Notes: generated by a model not told the origin, from the sequence alone. A stretch of 64,000 bases of DNA from Pseudomonas sp. BGI-2 (GCF_004310295.1 NZ_SISB01000019.1:47995-111994), one strand, 5' to 3'. Shown: positions 31,230 to 40,553, counted from the stretch's first letter. Numbers and translations: made by a program.

Positions 31230-32222
31230 TCAGTCCGCCGCCTTCTGCGGATTCAACCACCCGCGAACCCGGCGCACCAGCTGCTCTTGCTCAGCCTTGG
31301 CATTACCGGGCAACGCTTTGAGCGATACCTGGCTGAACGCCGGAGTCTTCAATCGCTTGCTGGCCTGCATCCGCTCAAGTGCAGCGTTGCGATCCAGCGG
31401 CTTGTCCATATAGAAAATATCGACGGTCGGCAGCTTCAACGTTGGCGTCAATTGCGCCAGTTCGGGTTTCGCCGCGGCGGGCGTCTGCACCGCCACCATC
31501 GCAAACTTCTCCACTTGCGACGGCTGCTTCTCGCTCAGATAACGCGCCGCCCAATAAGCGCCGGTGCCATGCCCCAGCACGACGATGCTGCGAGCGCTTT
31601 GCTGCTCGGCGTAGGCAATGGCTGCATCAATGCGAGCAAAGATACGTTCGGCATCGGCCTTGGCTTGCTCCTCGGTGGTTTCAGCGATGGCCTTGTCGGC
31701 AACTTCCGCTTCACCACCGGCGGCTTGCTCGATGGGTGCCGCCGTGGTCGAGTCCTTGCTACCGGTTTCCGGCGCCTTGAGCGTTGGCGGCATTTCCACG
31801 ACGCGGGGCGCAATGGCATCGCTTTGCAGGTCGGGCAAGGTGATACTCAGGCTGCTCCACTTCGCGTCGGGCAATTTGTTACGCAACGGGCCGATAGCTT
31901 GCGGCCAGTCAACGGTTTCACCGGCGCCCGGGATGATAATCACCGCGCCTTTGGGCTCGGCGGTGTTGGCCGGTTTCCACAAAGCAAGAAAAGTGTCGGC
32001 ACCGGCTTGCAGTTGTTGCTGTTCCTGCGCCGGGATTTTTCGCTCAAGGGCTGTCGCTTCTTCCTGACTACGCTCAAGCAGTGGCTGGCGTTCGACCGGT
32101 TTTTCTTCCGCGGGTTTTTCCGCAGATGCAGGTGCCGGGTCGGCCGCCTCGACGGAAAAGGCGCAAGGCAGGATCAGCGACAGGCACAATGCTGGCAGTG
32201 CCAGGCGGTAGACAGGGGGCAT
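31230..32222 (-). CDS. DUF3530 family protein, alpha/beta-hydrolase-like, exported
   Basis: 330 residues. A signal peptide covers about 1-27 (LPALCLSLILPCAFSVEAAD). The core includes GAVIIIPGAGETVDWP, corresponding to the oxyanion strand-loop of alpha/beta hydrolases, and VVLGHGTGAYWAARY at the nucleophile elbow. There the usual GxSxG is GHGTG, so the catalytic Ser is a Gly. It probably acts in the periplasm, possibly as a binding protein or inactive hydrolase. An Ala/Glu/Thr-rich insert lies near 150-195. It is divergent from the agtS-like kinase gene. Function unknown. Confidence 0.75.
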   Translation of the reverse strand: MPPVYRLALPALCLSLILPCAFSVEAADPAPASAEKPAEEKPVERQPLLERSQEEATALERKIPAQEQQQLQAGADTFLALWKPANTAEPKGAVIIIPGAGETVDWPQAIGPLRNKLPDAKWSSLSITLPDLQSDAIAPRVVEMPPTLKAPETGSKDSTTAAPIEQAAGGEAEVADKAIAETTEEQAKADAERIFARIDAAIAYAEQQSARSIVVLGHGTGAYWAARYLSEKQPSQVEKFAMVAVQTPAAAKPELAQLTPTLKLPTVDIFYMDKPLDRNAALERMQASKRLKTPAFSQVSLKALPGNAKAEQEQLVRRVRGWLNPQKAAD

Positions 32223-32295
32223 CGGATATTCCAGGCCAGAAGTTATTCCGGCAGCCTAATGGGTTGGTCAGTATTTGTCAGTGTGTGAGACTTCG

Positions 32296-34692
32296 ATGAT
32301 GCGTTTTCGCTGCCTGTGGGTTATCGGCTGTTTGTGGTTTCCCTTGATGAGTTGGGCGGCGTCCGCGCCACCGGCGCACGTCGCACCCTTGTCGCCCAAG
32401 CAACAACAGTGGCTGGCAACGCACGGTGAATTGCGCGTGGGGCTGGTGTTGCAGGCGCCTTACGCGCAATACGATCGCCGCTTGCAGCGCCTGTCCGGGG
32501 TTAACGTCGAGTTGATGAAATGGCTGGCCAAGGCCCTTAAGGTCGAGCTGAGCTGGCGTAATTTCCCCGACCTTGCGCAACTGGAAACTGCTGCGCGCGA
32601 CGGTGAAATCGACATCGCCCCCGGGCTGACCCAAACCCCCGCCGGCCTGCGGCTCTGGCAATTCTCCGACCCCTACATGCGGGTGCCGCAACTGGTGGTC
32701 AGCGACCAGAAAAGCACCGTTGCCGTGGAACTGGAAAAACTCGACAGCCAGACCCGCGTCGCTGTGCGCATGCCCAGCGCGACGGCCGACTATCTGCGCG
32801 GCAACTATCCCCATCTGAACCTGCAAGGCGTGCCCATCGAGCGTCAGGCATTGCAGCTGTTGCTGAGTCAGCAGGCCGGTTACGCCGTGGTCGATGAAGC
32901 GCAGTTGGGGCGTCTGTCCGTGGAGCCTGAGTTTGCCGGGCTGGTCGTGGTGGGTGACATCGGCCTGCCGCAATTGCTGCGTGTGGCCACGCGTCGGGAC
33001 CAGCCGGAACTGGCCGGCATCGTTGAAAGCGCGCTGCGGGCGATCCCGGCCAAGGACCTGGAGCTCCTGCACAACCAATGGCTGCAACCCAAGTACCCGC
33101 GCCTGACCGAGTCCCCGGGCTTCTGGCAAAACCTCTGCCTGCTGATGGCGGTGTTGATGCTAAGCAGCATGGCCATCGTGTTCTGGCAACGCCGCCAGCA
33201 ACACAGTCTGGAGCAGCGGTTATTGGCGGCGCGCGAGGACATTGCCCTGCGCGAGGCCAGCGAAGAGGCATTGCGCCTGACGCAGTTTTCCATCGATCAG
33301 AGCACCGTCGGCATCCTCTGGGTCAACTGGGACAGTCACGTGCGCTACGCCAACCGCGCGGCTGAAGCCATGCTCGGTTATCCGGCCGGTGGAATCATGG
33401 ATCGGCCGTTGATCGACTTCGAGCCGGGCCTGCACATGGACCGCTGGCTGAACCTGTGGAAGCGCGCCCGGGCCAGCGAAGAGGGGCCGCAAAGTTTCGA
33501 AACCAATTGCGTGCGAGCGGATGGCAGCACCCTGCCGACCGATGTTTCGTTGAGTTTTATGCGTTTTCGCGGTGGCGAATACCTGGTGGTCTACCTCAAC
33601 GACGTCACTGAACGTCGTCGCGCCCTGGCTGCGTTGCAGGAAAGCGAAGCGCGGTTGCAGGGGATTGCCGCCAACGTTCCGGGATTGGTCTTTCGCCTGG
33701 AACGGGCGCCGGTGACAGGGCAGATCGACTTTGCCTACATCAGTGAAGGCAGCGAGAGTCTGGTGGGCTACTCCCCGGCGACCCTGGCCCACCGCGACAA
33801 AGGCCTGCGCAGCCTGGTGCATCCGGACGACAAGGCCAGTTATCACCAGACTCAGGACCATGCGCTGGACACGGACAGTGACTGGTCGTGGCAAGGGCGG
33901 ATTCTCACGCGTTCGGGCGAGCAACGCTGGGCCGAGATCAAGGCCATCACCCGACGGCTCGAAGACGGTGCGTATGTCTGGGACGGGATTGTCTGGGACA
34001 TCAGCGAGAGCAAGCGCATCGAACTTGAACTGGCCAGTTCCCGTGAGCAACTGCGTGAGCTGTCCGCTCACCTGGAGAGTGTGCGGGAAGAGGAAAAAGC
34101 GCGCATCGCCCGGGAAGTTCACGACGAGTTGGGTCAGATGTTGACCGTGCTCAAGCTGGAAACCTCCATGTGCGAATTGGCCTACGCTCAACTCGACCCT
34201 GGTCTGAATGAGCGCTTGAACAGCATGAAGCGCTTGATTGCGCAGCTGTTCCAGCTGGTGCGCGATGTGGCGACCGCGTTGCGACCGCCGATTCTCGATG
34301 CCGGGATCGCCTCGGCCATCGAGTGGCAGGCCCGGCGTTTCGAGGCGCGCACGCAGATTCCGTGTCTGGTGCAGGTGCCCGAGAATCTGCCGGTGCTCAG
34401 TGATGCCAAGGCCATAGGACTGTTCCGAATCCTTCAGGAAGCCCTGACCAATGTCATGCGGCATGCCCAGGCGCATACTGTTGAACTGACATTGGAGCTG
34501 GAAGGTGACGAGTTGTGTCTGACCGTCAGCGATGATGGCGTAGGATTTGTTCCCGCCACCGGTCGGCCGACGTCGTTTGGCGTGGTCGGTATGCGCGAGC
34601 GGGTGTTGATCATGGGCGGGCGGTTGTCGCTTGAGAGTGAGCCGGGGGAGGGCACGACGTTGAGTGTGCGGGTGCCGGTGAATGAAGCCTGA
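32296..34692 (+). CDS. agtS: Sensor histidine kinase with periplasmic SBP domain, AgtS-like
   Basis: 798 residues. A signal peptide is followed by a Venus-flytrap domain (SPKQQQWLATHGELRVGLVL, about 40-265). A membrane helix lies near 275-295, two PAS domains about 325-580, and a HisKA_3 domain with ARIAREVHDELGQ where His609 is the phosphorylation site. HATPase_c completes it (ALTNVMRHAQ, VSDDGVGF). The start may be 32296 or 32299; no clear Shine-Dalgarno decides. The partner response regulator and an ABC importer follow. Position and order match P. aeruginosa AgtS (PA0600), which governs GABA/5-aminovalerate uptake. Ligand here is inferred. Confidence 0.82.
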   Translation: MMRFRCLWVIGCLWFPLMSWAASAPPAHVAPLSPKQQQWLATHGELRVGLVLQAPYAQYDRRLQRLSGVNVELMKWLAKALKVELSWRNFPDLAQLETAARDGEIDIAPGLTQTPAGLRLWQFSDPYMRVPQLVVSDQKSTVAVELEKLDSQTRVAVRMPSATADYLRGNYPHLNLQGVPIERQALQLLLSQQAGYAVVDEAQLGRLSVEPEFAGLVVVGDIGLPQLLRVATRRDQPELAGIVESALRAIPAKDLELLHNQWLQPKYPRLTESPGFWQNLCLLMAVLMLSSMAIVFWQRRQQHSLEQRLLAAREDIALREASEEALRLTQFSIDQSTVGILWVNWDSHVRYANRAAEAMLGYPAGGIMDRPLIDFEPGLHMDRWLNLWKRARASEEGPQSFETNCVRADGSTLPTDVSLSFMRFRGGEYLVVYLNDVTERRRALAALQESEARLQGIAANVPGLVFRLERAPVTGQIDFAYISEGSESLVGYSPATLAHRDKGLRSLVHPDDKASYHQTQDHALDTDSDWSWQGRILTRSGEQRWAEIKAITRRLEDGAYVWDGIVWDISESKRIELELASSREQLRELSAHLESVREEEKARIAREVHDELGQMLTVLKLETSMCELAYAQLDPGLNERLNSMKRLIAQLFQLVRDVATALRPPILDAGIASAIEWQARRFEARTQIPCLVQVPENLPVLSDAKAIGLFRILQEALTNVMRHAQAHTVELTLELEGDELCLTVSDDGVGFVPATGRPTSFGVVGMRERVLIMGGRLSLESEPGEGTTLSVRVPVNEA

Positions 34693-34720
34693 GGTATTTG
34701 TGGTGCCTGAACTGACGCCT

Positions 34721-34807
34721 TCGCGAGCAGGCTCACTCCTACAGTGGATTGGGATGTGTCAGCTATCTATGCCCCTACACGAATCCCTGTAGGAGCGAGC
34801 CTGCTCC
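34721..34807. repeat. REPIN 2 (imperfect inverted REP pair)
   Basis: TTCGCGAGCAGGCTCACTCC (34720s) and its inverse GTAGGAGCGAGCCTGCTCC (34789-34807) face each other between the kinase gene and its response regulator. A hairpin here could lower downstream expression or stabilise the kinase message. Confidence 0.75.
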
Positions 34808-34862
34808 GGGCGGCGTTCCGACGATAGATTTTGGCTCTGATATAAAAAGAATGGAGAAAAAC

Positions 34863-35492
34863 GTGATCCGTGTACTGGTAGCCGAAGACCACACCATCGT
34901 CCGTGAAGGCATCAAGCAATTGATCGGCCTGGCCAAGGACTTGCTGGTGGTAGGGGAGGCAAGCAATGGCGAGCAGCTGCTCGAGACCCTGCGGCATGTG
35001 CCCTGCGAAGTGGTGCTGCTGGATATCTCCATGCCGGGCGTCAATGGCCTGGAAGCGATCCCGCGGATTCGCGCGCTGAACAATCCGCCGGCCATCCTGG
35101 TGCTGTCGATGCATGACGAAGCGCAAATGGCCGCCCGGGCGCTGAAGGTCGGCGCTGCGGGTTACGCGACCAAGGACAGCGATCCGGCACTGCTGCTGAC
35201 GGCGATCCGCAAAGTCGCGGCGGGCGGTCGTTACATCGACCCGGACCTGGCCGACCGCATGGTCTTCGAAGTCGGCCTGACCGATTCGCGGCCGTTGCAC
35301 TCGTTGCTGTCGGAGCGTGAGTTCTCGGTGTTCGAACGCCTGGCCCAGGGCGCCAACGTCAATGACATCGCCCAGCAACTGGCCCTGAGCAGCAAAACCA
35401 TCAGCACCCACAAGGCGCGGCTGATGCAGAAACTCAACATCACCTCCCTGGCTGAGCTGGTGAAGTACGCCATGGAACACAAACTCCTATAA
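34863..35492 (+). CDS. agtR: LuxR/NarL-family response regulator, AgtR-like (GTG start)
   Basis: 209 residues. The receiver domain starts IRVLVAEDHTIVREGIKQL with the acidic pair Glu8-Asp9; Asp54 in VVLLDISMPG is the phosphorylation site and Lys104-region TKD follows. The C-terminal LuxR helix-turn-helix is LAQGANVNDIAQQLALSSKT. The GTG at 34863 has GGAGA six bases upstream. The ATG at 34851 lacks a Shine-Dalgarno and lies on top of that GGAG. It is the cognate regulator of the kinase before it and probably controls the importer that follows. The name comes from matching PAO1 gene order. Confidence 0.83.
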   Translation: MIRVLVAEDHTIVREGIKQLIGLAKDLLVVGEASNGEQLLETLRHVPCEVVLLDISMPGVNGLEAIPRIRALNNPPAILVLSMHDEAQMAARALKVGAAGYATKDSDPALLLTAIRKVAAGGRYIDPDLADRMVFEVGLTDSRPLHSLLSEREFSVFERLAQGANVNDIAQQLALSSKTISTHKARLMQKLNITSLAELVKYAMEHKLL

Positions 35493-35506
35493 AAATCGCA
35501 TGCATT

Positions 35507-35586
35507 CCCTGTAGGAGCGAGGCTTGCCCGCGAAGGCGATTTCACTGACGCCAAAAGCTTCGCGGGCAAGCCTCGCTCCTACAGGG
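35507..35586. repeat. REPIN 3, perfect 29-base inverted repeat
   Basis: The block at 35507-35535 is exactly the reverse complement of 35558-35586, separated by 22 bases. It is the cleanest REPIN in the window and probably the most recently transposed. It ends the agtR transcript region. Confidence 0.92.
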
Positions 35587-35693
35587 ATGGGCGGTGCATA
35601 TCCATTTGCGACATCCCTGCGAATCGCTTTTGCCTTTACTTGTGGCTTGCAGCTGACCGTTTGACGCTGTGTTGGTCAAAACGCGCCATCCTT

Positions 35694-35709
35694 GTAGGGC
35701 AATCCCTAC
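35694..35709. promoter_or_regulatory. Palindrome upstream of agtA, candidate response-regulator site
   Basis: GTAGGG-CAAT-CCCTAC is a perfect 16-base palindrome 110 bases before the agtA start. Its size and spacing suit a dimeric NarL-type regulator such as the AgtR-like protein encoded next door. No other conspicuous element was seen in the 326-base gap 35493-35818 apart from REPIN 3. Confidence 0.45.
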
Positions 35710-35818
35710 CCCCAACCTTCCATCCGGCTGAGGCCATTCTCTCCTGCGCCCCGATTTGCGTGGTCAGCAGTGTCCACTAGGCTTAGTCCACAGCAGTCAT
35801 CACAACAAAGGTGTGGGT

Positions 35819-36943
35819 ATGAGCCAGGTCGATTCAAACGCAGGGGCCAGCGATATTCTGGTCAGCTTTCGTGGAGTGCAAAAAAGCTACGACGGCGAGA
35901 ACCTGATCGTCAAAGACCTCAACCTGGACATTCGCAAAGGCGAATTCCTCACCTTGCTCGGGCCGTCCGGCTCCGGCAAGACCACCAGCCTGATGATGCT
36001 TGCCGGTTTCGAAACCCCGACCGCTGGCGAAATCCAGTTGGCCGGGCGTTCCATCAACAACGTGCCGCCGCACAAGCGCGACATCGGCATGGTGTTTCAG
36101 AACTACGCGTTGTTCCCGCACATGACCGTTGCCGAGAACCTCGCGTTCCCGCTGACCGTGCGTGGCTTGAACAAGAGCGATGTCAGCGACAAGGTCAAAA
36201 AAGTCCTGAGCATGGTTCAGCTCGACACCTTCGCCCAGCGATACCCGGCGCAACTGTCCGGCGGTCAGCAACAGCGTGTGGCCCTGGCCCGCGCATTGGT
36301 ATTCGAACCGCAACTGGTGCTGATGGACGAACCCCTCGGCGCACTGGACAAACAACTGCGCGAACACATGCAGATGGAGATCAAGCATCTGCACCAGCGC
36401 CTCGGCGTGACCGTGGTCTACGTGACCCACGACCAGGGTGAAGCCTTGACCATGTCCGACCGCGTGGCGGTGTTCCACCAAGGCGAGATCCAGCAGATCG
36501 CTCCACCGCGCAGCCTCTACGAAGAACCGAAAAACACCTTCGTCGCCAACTTCATCGGCGAGAACAATCGTCTCAACGGCCGCTTGCACAGCCACACTGG
36601 CGACCGCTGCGTGGTCGAGCTCGGTCGCGGTGAAAAGGTTGAAGCCCTGGCCGTGAACGTCGGCAAGACCGGCGAACCGGTCACGCTGTCGATTCGTCCG
36701 GAACGCGTGAGCCTCAATGGTTCGAGCGAGTCCTGCGTCAATCGCTTCTCGGGGAGGGTGGCGGAATTCATCTATCTGGGCGATCACGTCCGGGTTCGCC
36801 TGGAAGTCTGCGGCAAGACCGACTTCTTCGTGAAACAACCGATTGCCGAGCTCGATCCCGCGCTCGCCGTCGGTGATGTGGTACCGCTTGGCTGGCAGGT
36901 CGAACACGTTCGTGCGCTCGACCCACTTCTAGAGGCGAACTGA
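35819..36943 (+). CDS. agtA: ABC importer ATP-binding protein, PotA/AgtA-like
   Basis: 374 residues; the ATG at 35819 follows AAAGGTGTGG. The nucleotide-binding domain has Walker A GPSGSGKTTSLMM, the Q loop VFQNYALFPHMT, the signature LSGGQQQRVALARAL and Walker B LVLMDEPLGALD. The C-terminal TOBE domain (LSIRPERVSLN) is typical of polyamine and related importers. With the next three genes it makes a complete ABC importer. Gene order matches agtABCD of P. aeruginosa, which takes up 4-aminobutyrate and 5-aminovalerate; spermidine/putrescine is the alternative family substrate. Confidence 0.88.
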   Translation: MSQVDSNAGASDILVSFRGVQKSYDGENLIVKDLNLDIRKGEFLTLLGPSGSGKTTSLMMLAGFETPTAGEIQLAGRSINNVPPHKRDIGMVFQNYALFPHMTVAENLAFPLTVRGLNKSDVSDKVKKVLSMVQLDTFAQRYPAQLSGGQQQRVALARALVFEPQLVLMDEPLGALDKQLREHMQMEIKHLHQRLGVTVVYVTHDQGEALTMSDRVAVFHQGEIQQIAPPRSLYEEPKNTFVANFIGENNRLNGRLHSHTGDRCVVELGRGEKVEALAVNVGKTGEPVTLSIRPERVSLNGSSESCVNRFSGRVAEFIYLGDHVRVRLEVCGKTDFFVKQPIAELDPALAVGDVVPLGWQVEHVRALDPLLEAN

Positions 36944-36991
36944 TCGCCCCGGCTTCAACAACACCAACCCTGCACGTGGAGAGAACAATAA

Positions 36992-38035
36992 ATGTTGAGA
37001 TCCCTGAAATTCAGCGCCCTGGTCATCGGCATGATCGGTGCGTCACACGCGATGGCGGCGGGCCCGGATTTGACCGTGGTGTCCTTTGGCGGGGCGAACA
37101 AGGCTGCGCAGGTCAAAGCCTTCTACGCACCGTGGGAAGCGGCAGGCAACGGCAAGATCGTGGCGGGCGAATACAACGGTGAGATGGCCAAGGTCAAAGC
37201 CATGGTCGACACCAAAAGCGTGTCCTGGGACCTGGTGGAAGTTGAATCCCCGGAACTGTCTCGCGGTTGCGACGAAGACATGTTCGAGCAACTCGACCCG
37301 GCGCTGTTCGGCAAATCCGAAGATTACGTCAAAGGCGCGATCCAGCCCTGCGGCGTAGGTTTCTTCGTGTGGTCGACCGTGTTGGCCTACAACGCCGACA
37401 AGCTGGCCTCCGCACCGACCAGCTGGGTGGATTTCTGGGACACCAAGAAATTCCCGGGCAAACGCGGACTGCGTAAAGGCGCCAAGTACACCCTGGAATT
37501 CGCACTGATGGCCGACGGCGTTGCGCCGAAAGACGTCTACAAAGTGCTGGCCGGCAAGGACGGTCAGGACCGTGCGTTCAAGAAACTTGATGAACTCAAG
37601 CCAAGCATTCAGTGGTGGGAAGCCGGCGCACAACCGCCGCAATACCTCGCTTCCGGTGACGTGGTCATGAGCTCGGCCTACAACGGCCGGATCGCTGCCG
37701 TGCAGAAAGAAAGCAACCTGAAAGTCGTGTGGAATGGCGGTATCTACGACTTCGACGCATGGGCCATTCCAAAAGGTCTGGATAAGGCGCGTGCTGAAGC
37801 GGCGAAGAAATTCATCGCGTTCTCGGTGCAGCCACAACAGCAGAAGACTTACTCGGAAAACATCGCCTACGGCCCGGCCAACATCCAGGCCGTACCGTTG
37901 CTGGCCAAGGATGTCCTGAAAGACATGCCGACCACCCCGGAAAACATCGCCAATCAGGTGCAGATCGACGTCAGCTTCTGGGCTGACAACGGCGAGCAAC
38001 TGGAACAGCGCTTCAATTCCTGGGCTGCCAAATAA
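36992..38035 (+). CDS. agtB: ABC importer periplasmic binding protein, AgtB-like
   Basis: 347 residues. A signal peptide ends at AMA-AG near residue 24. The mature protein begins PDLTVVSFGGANKAAQVKAF, a PotD/PotF-type (SBP_bac_8/ SBP_bac_6-like) solute-binding fold. TSWVDFWDTKKFPGKRGLRK is a conserved family segment. It captures the substrate in the periplasm and hands it to the permeases encoded next. Sits 48 bases after agtA with AGAGAAC before the ATG. Confidence 0.87.
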   Translation: MLRSLKFSALVIGMIGASHAMAAGPDLTVVSFGGANKAAQVKAFYAPWEAAGNGKIVAGEYNGEMAKVKAMVDTKSVSWDLVEVESPELSRGCDEDMFEQLDPALFGKSEDYVKGAIQPCGVGFFVWSTVLAYNADKLASAPTSWVDFWDTKKFPGKRGLRKGAKYTLEFALMADGVAPKDVYKVLAGKDGQDRAFKKLDELKPSIQWWEAGAQPPQYLASGDVVMSSAYNGRIAAVQKESNLKVVWNGGIYDFDAWAIPKGLDKARAEAAKKFIAFSVQPQQQKTYSENIAYGPANIQAVPLLAKDVLKDMPTTPENIANQVQIDVSFWADNGEQLEQRFNSWAAK

Positions 38036-38059
38036 GACCACCCCGTGGGCTTATCCACT

Positions 38060-38153
38060 CCTGTAGGAGCGAGGCTTGCCCGCGAAGACGTCAGCACTTT
38101 CAACATCAATGTTGACTGACACGCCGCCTTCGCGAGCAAGCTTCGCTCCTACG
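38060..38153. repeat. REPIN 4 (inverted REP pair inside the operon)
   Basis: CTGTAGGAGCGAGGCTTGCC (38061-38080) and its inverse with several changes, CGCGAGCAAGCTTCGCTCCT (38131-38150), flank a spacer of about 45 bases between agtB and agtC. Its position right after the binding-protein gene suits 3'-end stabilisation, giving more binding protein than permease. Confidence 0.82.
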
Positions 38154-38240
38154 GGGGAATGTGTAGTTATCAAGAACAGAGGTGGCCTTGCGGTCACGGA
38201 ATGCCGCCTCTGTAACGATCAAAGATTTTCGGAGTACGCC

Positions 38241-39488
38241 ATGGCCACCGCCATTCCCCTGAACGCGGGCACTGACCCCACCTTGAAGCAGCGGCTCAAG
38301 CACGCCGAGCGGATCAACCGCTGGAAGGCTCAGGCCTTGATCGCGCCCCTGGTGCTGTTTCTGTTGCTGGTGTTCCTGGTGCCGATCGTGGCGCTGCTCT
38401 ACAAAAGCGTTGGTAACCCGGAAGTGGTCGGCGGCATGCCGCGCACCGTGGCAGCCATCGCCAGTTGGGACGGCCGAGGCCTGCCCGCAGAACCGGTTTA
38501 CAAAGCGGCCAGCGAAGACCTCGCTGAAGCTCGCAAGAATCAGACCCTGGGCGATCTGTCCAAGCGCTTGAACATGGAGTTGGCCGGCTACCGCAGCCTG
38601 CTGACCAAAACCGCCCGCGCCTTGCCGTTCGCCACCGAACCGGCCTCCTATAAAGAAGCACTGGAAGGCCTCGACGAACGCTGGGGCGACCCGGCCTATT
38701 GGCAAGCGGTGCGCCGCAACACCAGCAACATCACGCCGTACTACTTGCTGGCGGCGGTCGATCACCGCATCGACGACCTCGGCGAAATCGCCCCGGCCAC
38801 CCCTGATCAGGCGATCTACCTCGACATCTTCGCCCGCACGTTCTGGATGGGCCTGATCATCACCGTGATCTGCCTGGTGCTGGCTTATCCGTTGGCCTAC
38901 CTGCTGGCGAACCTGCCATCACGCCAAAGCAACTTGCTGATGATTCTGGTGCTGTTGCCGTTCTGGACTTCGATTCTGGTGCGGGTCGCCGCGTGGATTG
39001 TGTTGCTGCAATCCGGCGGGCTTATAAACAGCGGCCTGATGGCGATGGGCATTATCGATAAACCGCTGGAGCTGGTGTTCAACCGCACGGGGGTTTACAT
39101 CTCCATGGTGCACATCCTGCTGCCGTTCATGATTCTGCCGATCTACAGCGTGATGAAAGGCATCTCGCCGACTTACATGCGTGCCGCGATTTCCCTTGGC
39201 TGCCACCCGTTCGCCAGTTTCTGGCGGGTGTACTTCCCGCAGACCTATGCCGGTGTCGGCGCCGGTTGCCTGTTGGTGTTCATCCTCGCCATCGGCTACT
39301 ACATCACCCCGGCCTTGCTGGGCAGCCCGAACGATCAGATGGTCAGCTACTTCGTCGCCTTCTACACCAACACCAGCATCAACTGGGGCATGGCGACCGC
39401 ACTCGGTGGGCTGCTGCTGTTGGCGACTGTGGTGCTTTATCTGATTTACAGCTGGCTGGTAGGCGCCAGTCGCCTGCGCCTGAGCTAA
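38241..39488 (+). CDS. agtC: ABC importer permease, AgtC-like
   Basis: 415 residues; GGAG at 38231 sets the ATG at 38241 although the frame is open further upstream through the REPIN. There is one membrane helix near residues 38-58, then a long periplasmic insert of about 130 residues, then the five-helix permease core. The EAA loop YMRAAISLGCHPFASFWRV contacts the ATPase. The insert makes it longer than PotB. Channel subunit of the importer formed with AgtD. Confidence 0.87.
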   Translation: MATAIPLNAGTDPTLKQRLKHAERINRWKAQALIAPLVLFLLLVFLVPIVALLYKSVGNPEVVGGMPRTVAAIASWDGRGLPAEPVYKAASEDLAEARKNQTLGDLSKRLNMELAGYRSLLTKTARALPFATEPASYKEALEGLDERWGDPAYWQAVRRNTSNITPYYLLAAVDHRIDDLGEIAPATPDQAIYLDIFARTFWMGLIITVICLVLAYPLAYLLANLPSRQSNLLMILVLLPFWTSILVRVAAWIVLLQSGGLINSGLMAMGIIDKPLELVFNRTGVYISMVHILLPFMILPIYSVMKGISPTYMRAAISLGCHPFASFWRVYFPQTYAGVGAGCLLVFILAIGYYITPALLGSPNDQMVSYFVAFYTNTSINWGMATALGGLLLLATVVLYLIYSWLVGASRLRLS

Positions 39489-39500
39489 GGGGAGAATGAA

Positions 39501-40325
39501 ATGCTGAGTCCTTATATGTCGCCCATCGAACGGGTGTGGTTCTACAGCTTGCGGATTCTCTGCGGCCTGATTCTGTTGTTTCTGATTCTGCCGGTGCTGG
39601 TGATCATTCCGCTGTCGTTCAACTCCGGCAGTTTCCTGGTGTACCCGCTGCAAGGCTTCTCGCTGCAGTGGTATCACGACTTTTTCGCCTCGGCGGAATG
39701 GATGCGCGCGTTGAGGAACAGCATCATCGTTGCCCCAGCGGCGACGGTGCTGGCAATGATCTTCGGTACGCTGGCGGCGATTGGCCTGACTCGGGGTGAT
39801 TTTCCGGGCAAGGCGCTGGTGATGGCACTGGTGATTTCGCCGATGGTGGTGCCGGTGGTAATCATCGGTGTGGCGAGCTATCTGTTTTTTGCGCCGCTGG
39901 GCCTGGGCAACAGCTTCTTCTCGCTGATCGTGGTGCATGCGGTGTTGGGCGTGCCGTTTGTGATCATTACCGTGTCGGCGACCTTGCAGGGGTTTAACCA
40001 CAACCTGGTGCGTGCCGCTGCCAGTCTGGGGGCTTCGCCGCTGACGGCGTTCCGCCGGGTGACGTTGCCGCTGATTGCGCCGGGTGTGATCTCGGGTGCG
40101 CTGTTTGCCTTCGCGACGTCGTTCGATGAAGTGGTGGTGACGCTGTTCCTTGCCGGTCCCGAACAAGCGACCTTGCCACGGCAGATGTTCAGCGGTATCC
40201 GCGAAAACCTCAGCCCGACCATTGCTGCCGCCGCGACGCTGCTGATCGCCTTCTCGGTGATCCTGTTGCTGACCCTTGAGTGGCTGCGAGGCCGCAGCGA
40301 AAAACTGCGCACCGCCCAAGTCTGA
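39501..40325 (+). CDS. agtD: ABC importer permease, AgtD-like (PotC family)
   Basis: 274 residues with six predicted membrane helices. The EAA loop is [20 protein letters not shown], near residue 175. Twelve bases after agtC, with AGGGGAGAATGAA before the ATG. It completes the four-gene importer: ATPase, binding protein and two permeases. An unrelated-looking inverted repeat follows the stop. Confidence 0.88.
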   Translation: MLSPYMSPIERVWFYSLRILCGLILLFLILPVLVIIPLSFNSGSFLVYPLQGFSLQWYHDFFASAEWMRALRNSIIVAPAATVLAMIFGTLAAIGLTRGDFPGKALVMALVISPMVVPVVIIGVASYLFFAPLGLGNSFFSLIVVHAVLGVPFVIITVSATLQGFNHNLVRAAASLGASPLTAFRRVTLPLIAPGVISGALFAFATSFDEVVVTLFLAGPEQATLPRQMFSGIRENLSPTIAAAATLLIAFSVILLLTLEWLRGRSEKLRTAQV

Positions 40326-40336
40326 GTCCACACACC

Positions 40337-40445
40337 ATGATCGTTCCCACGCTCCGCGTGGGAATGCCTCACTGGACGCTCCGCGTCCGCTCTTGGGACG
40401 CAGAGCGTCCCTGGCTGCATTCCCACGCGGAGCGTGGGAACGATC
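40337..40445. repeat. REPIN 5, of a different sequence class
   Basis: ATGATCGTTCCCACGCTCCG (from 40337) returns inverted to 40445, with inner palindromes around GGACGCTCCGCGTCC (40374) and GGGACGCAGAGCGTCCC. This GTTCCCACGCTCCGCGTGGG class is distinct from the GTAGGAGCGAGG repeats elsewhere in the window. It separates the importer from the alcohol dehydrogenase gene. Confidence 0.85.
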
Positions 40446-40553
40446 GGCAATCCCGCCGGACATGTTCAGTCATTCACAACCTGAATAGCAGACAAACCCC
40501 AATCCCCAGCTACTATTGTGCCCAGCTCCCCTACTTATAAGAGGCTGCGCACG

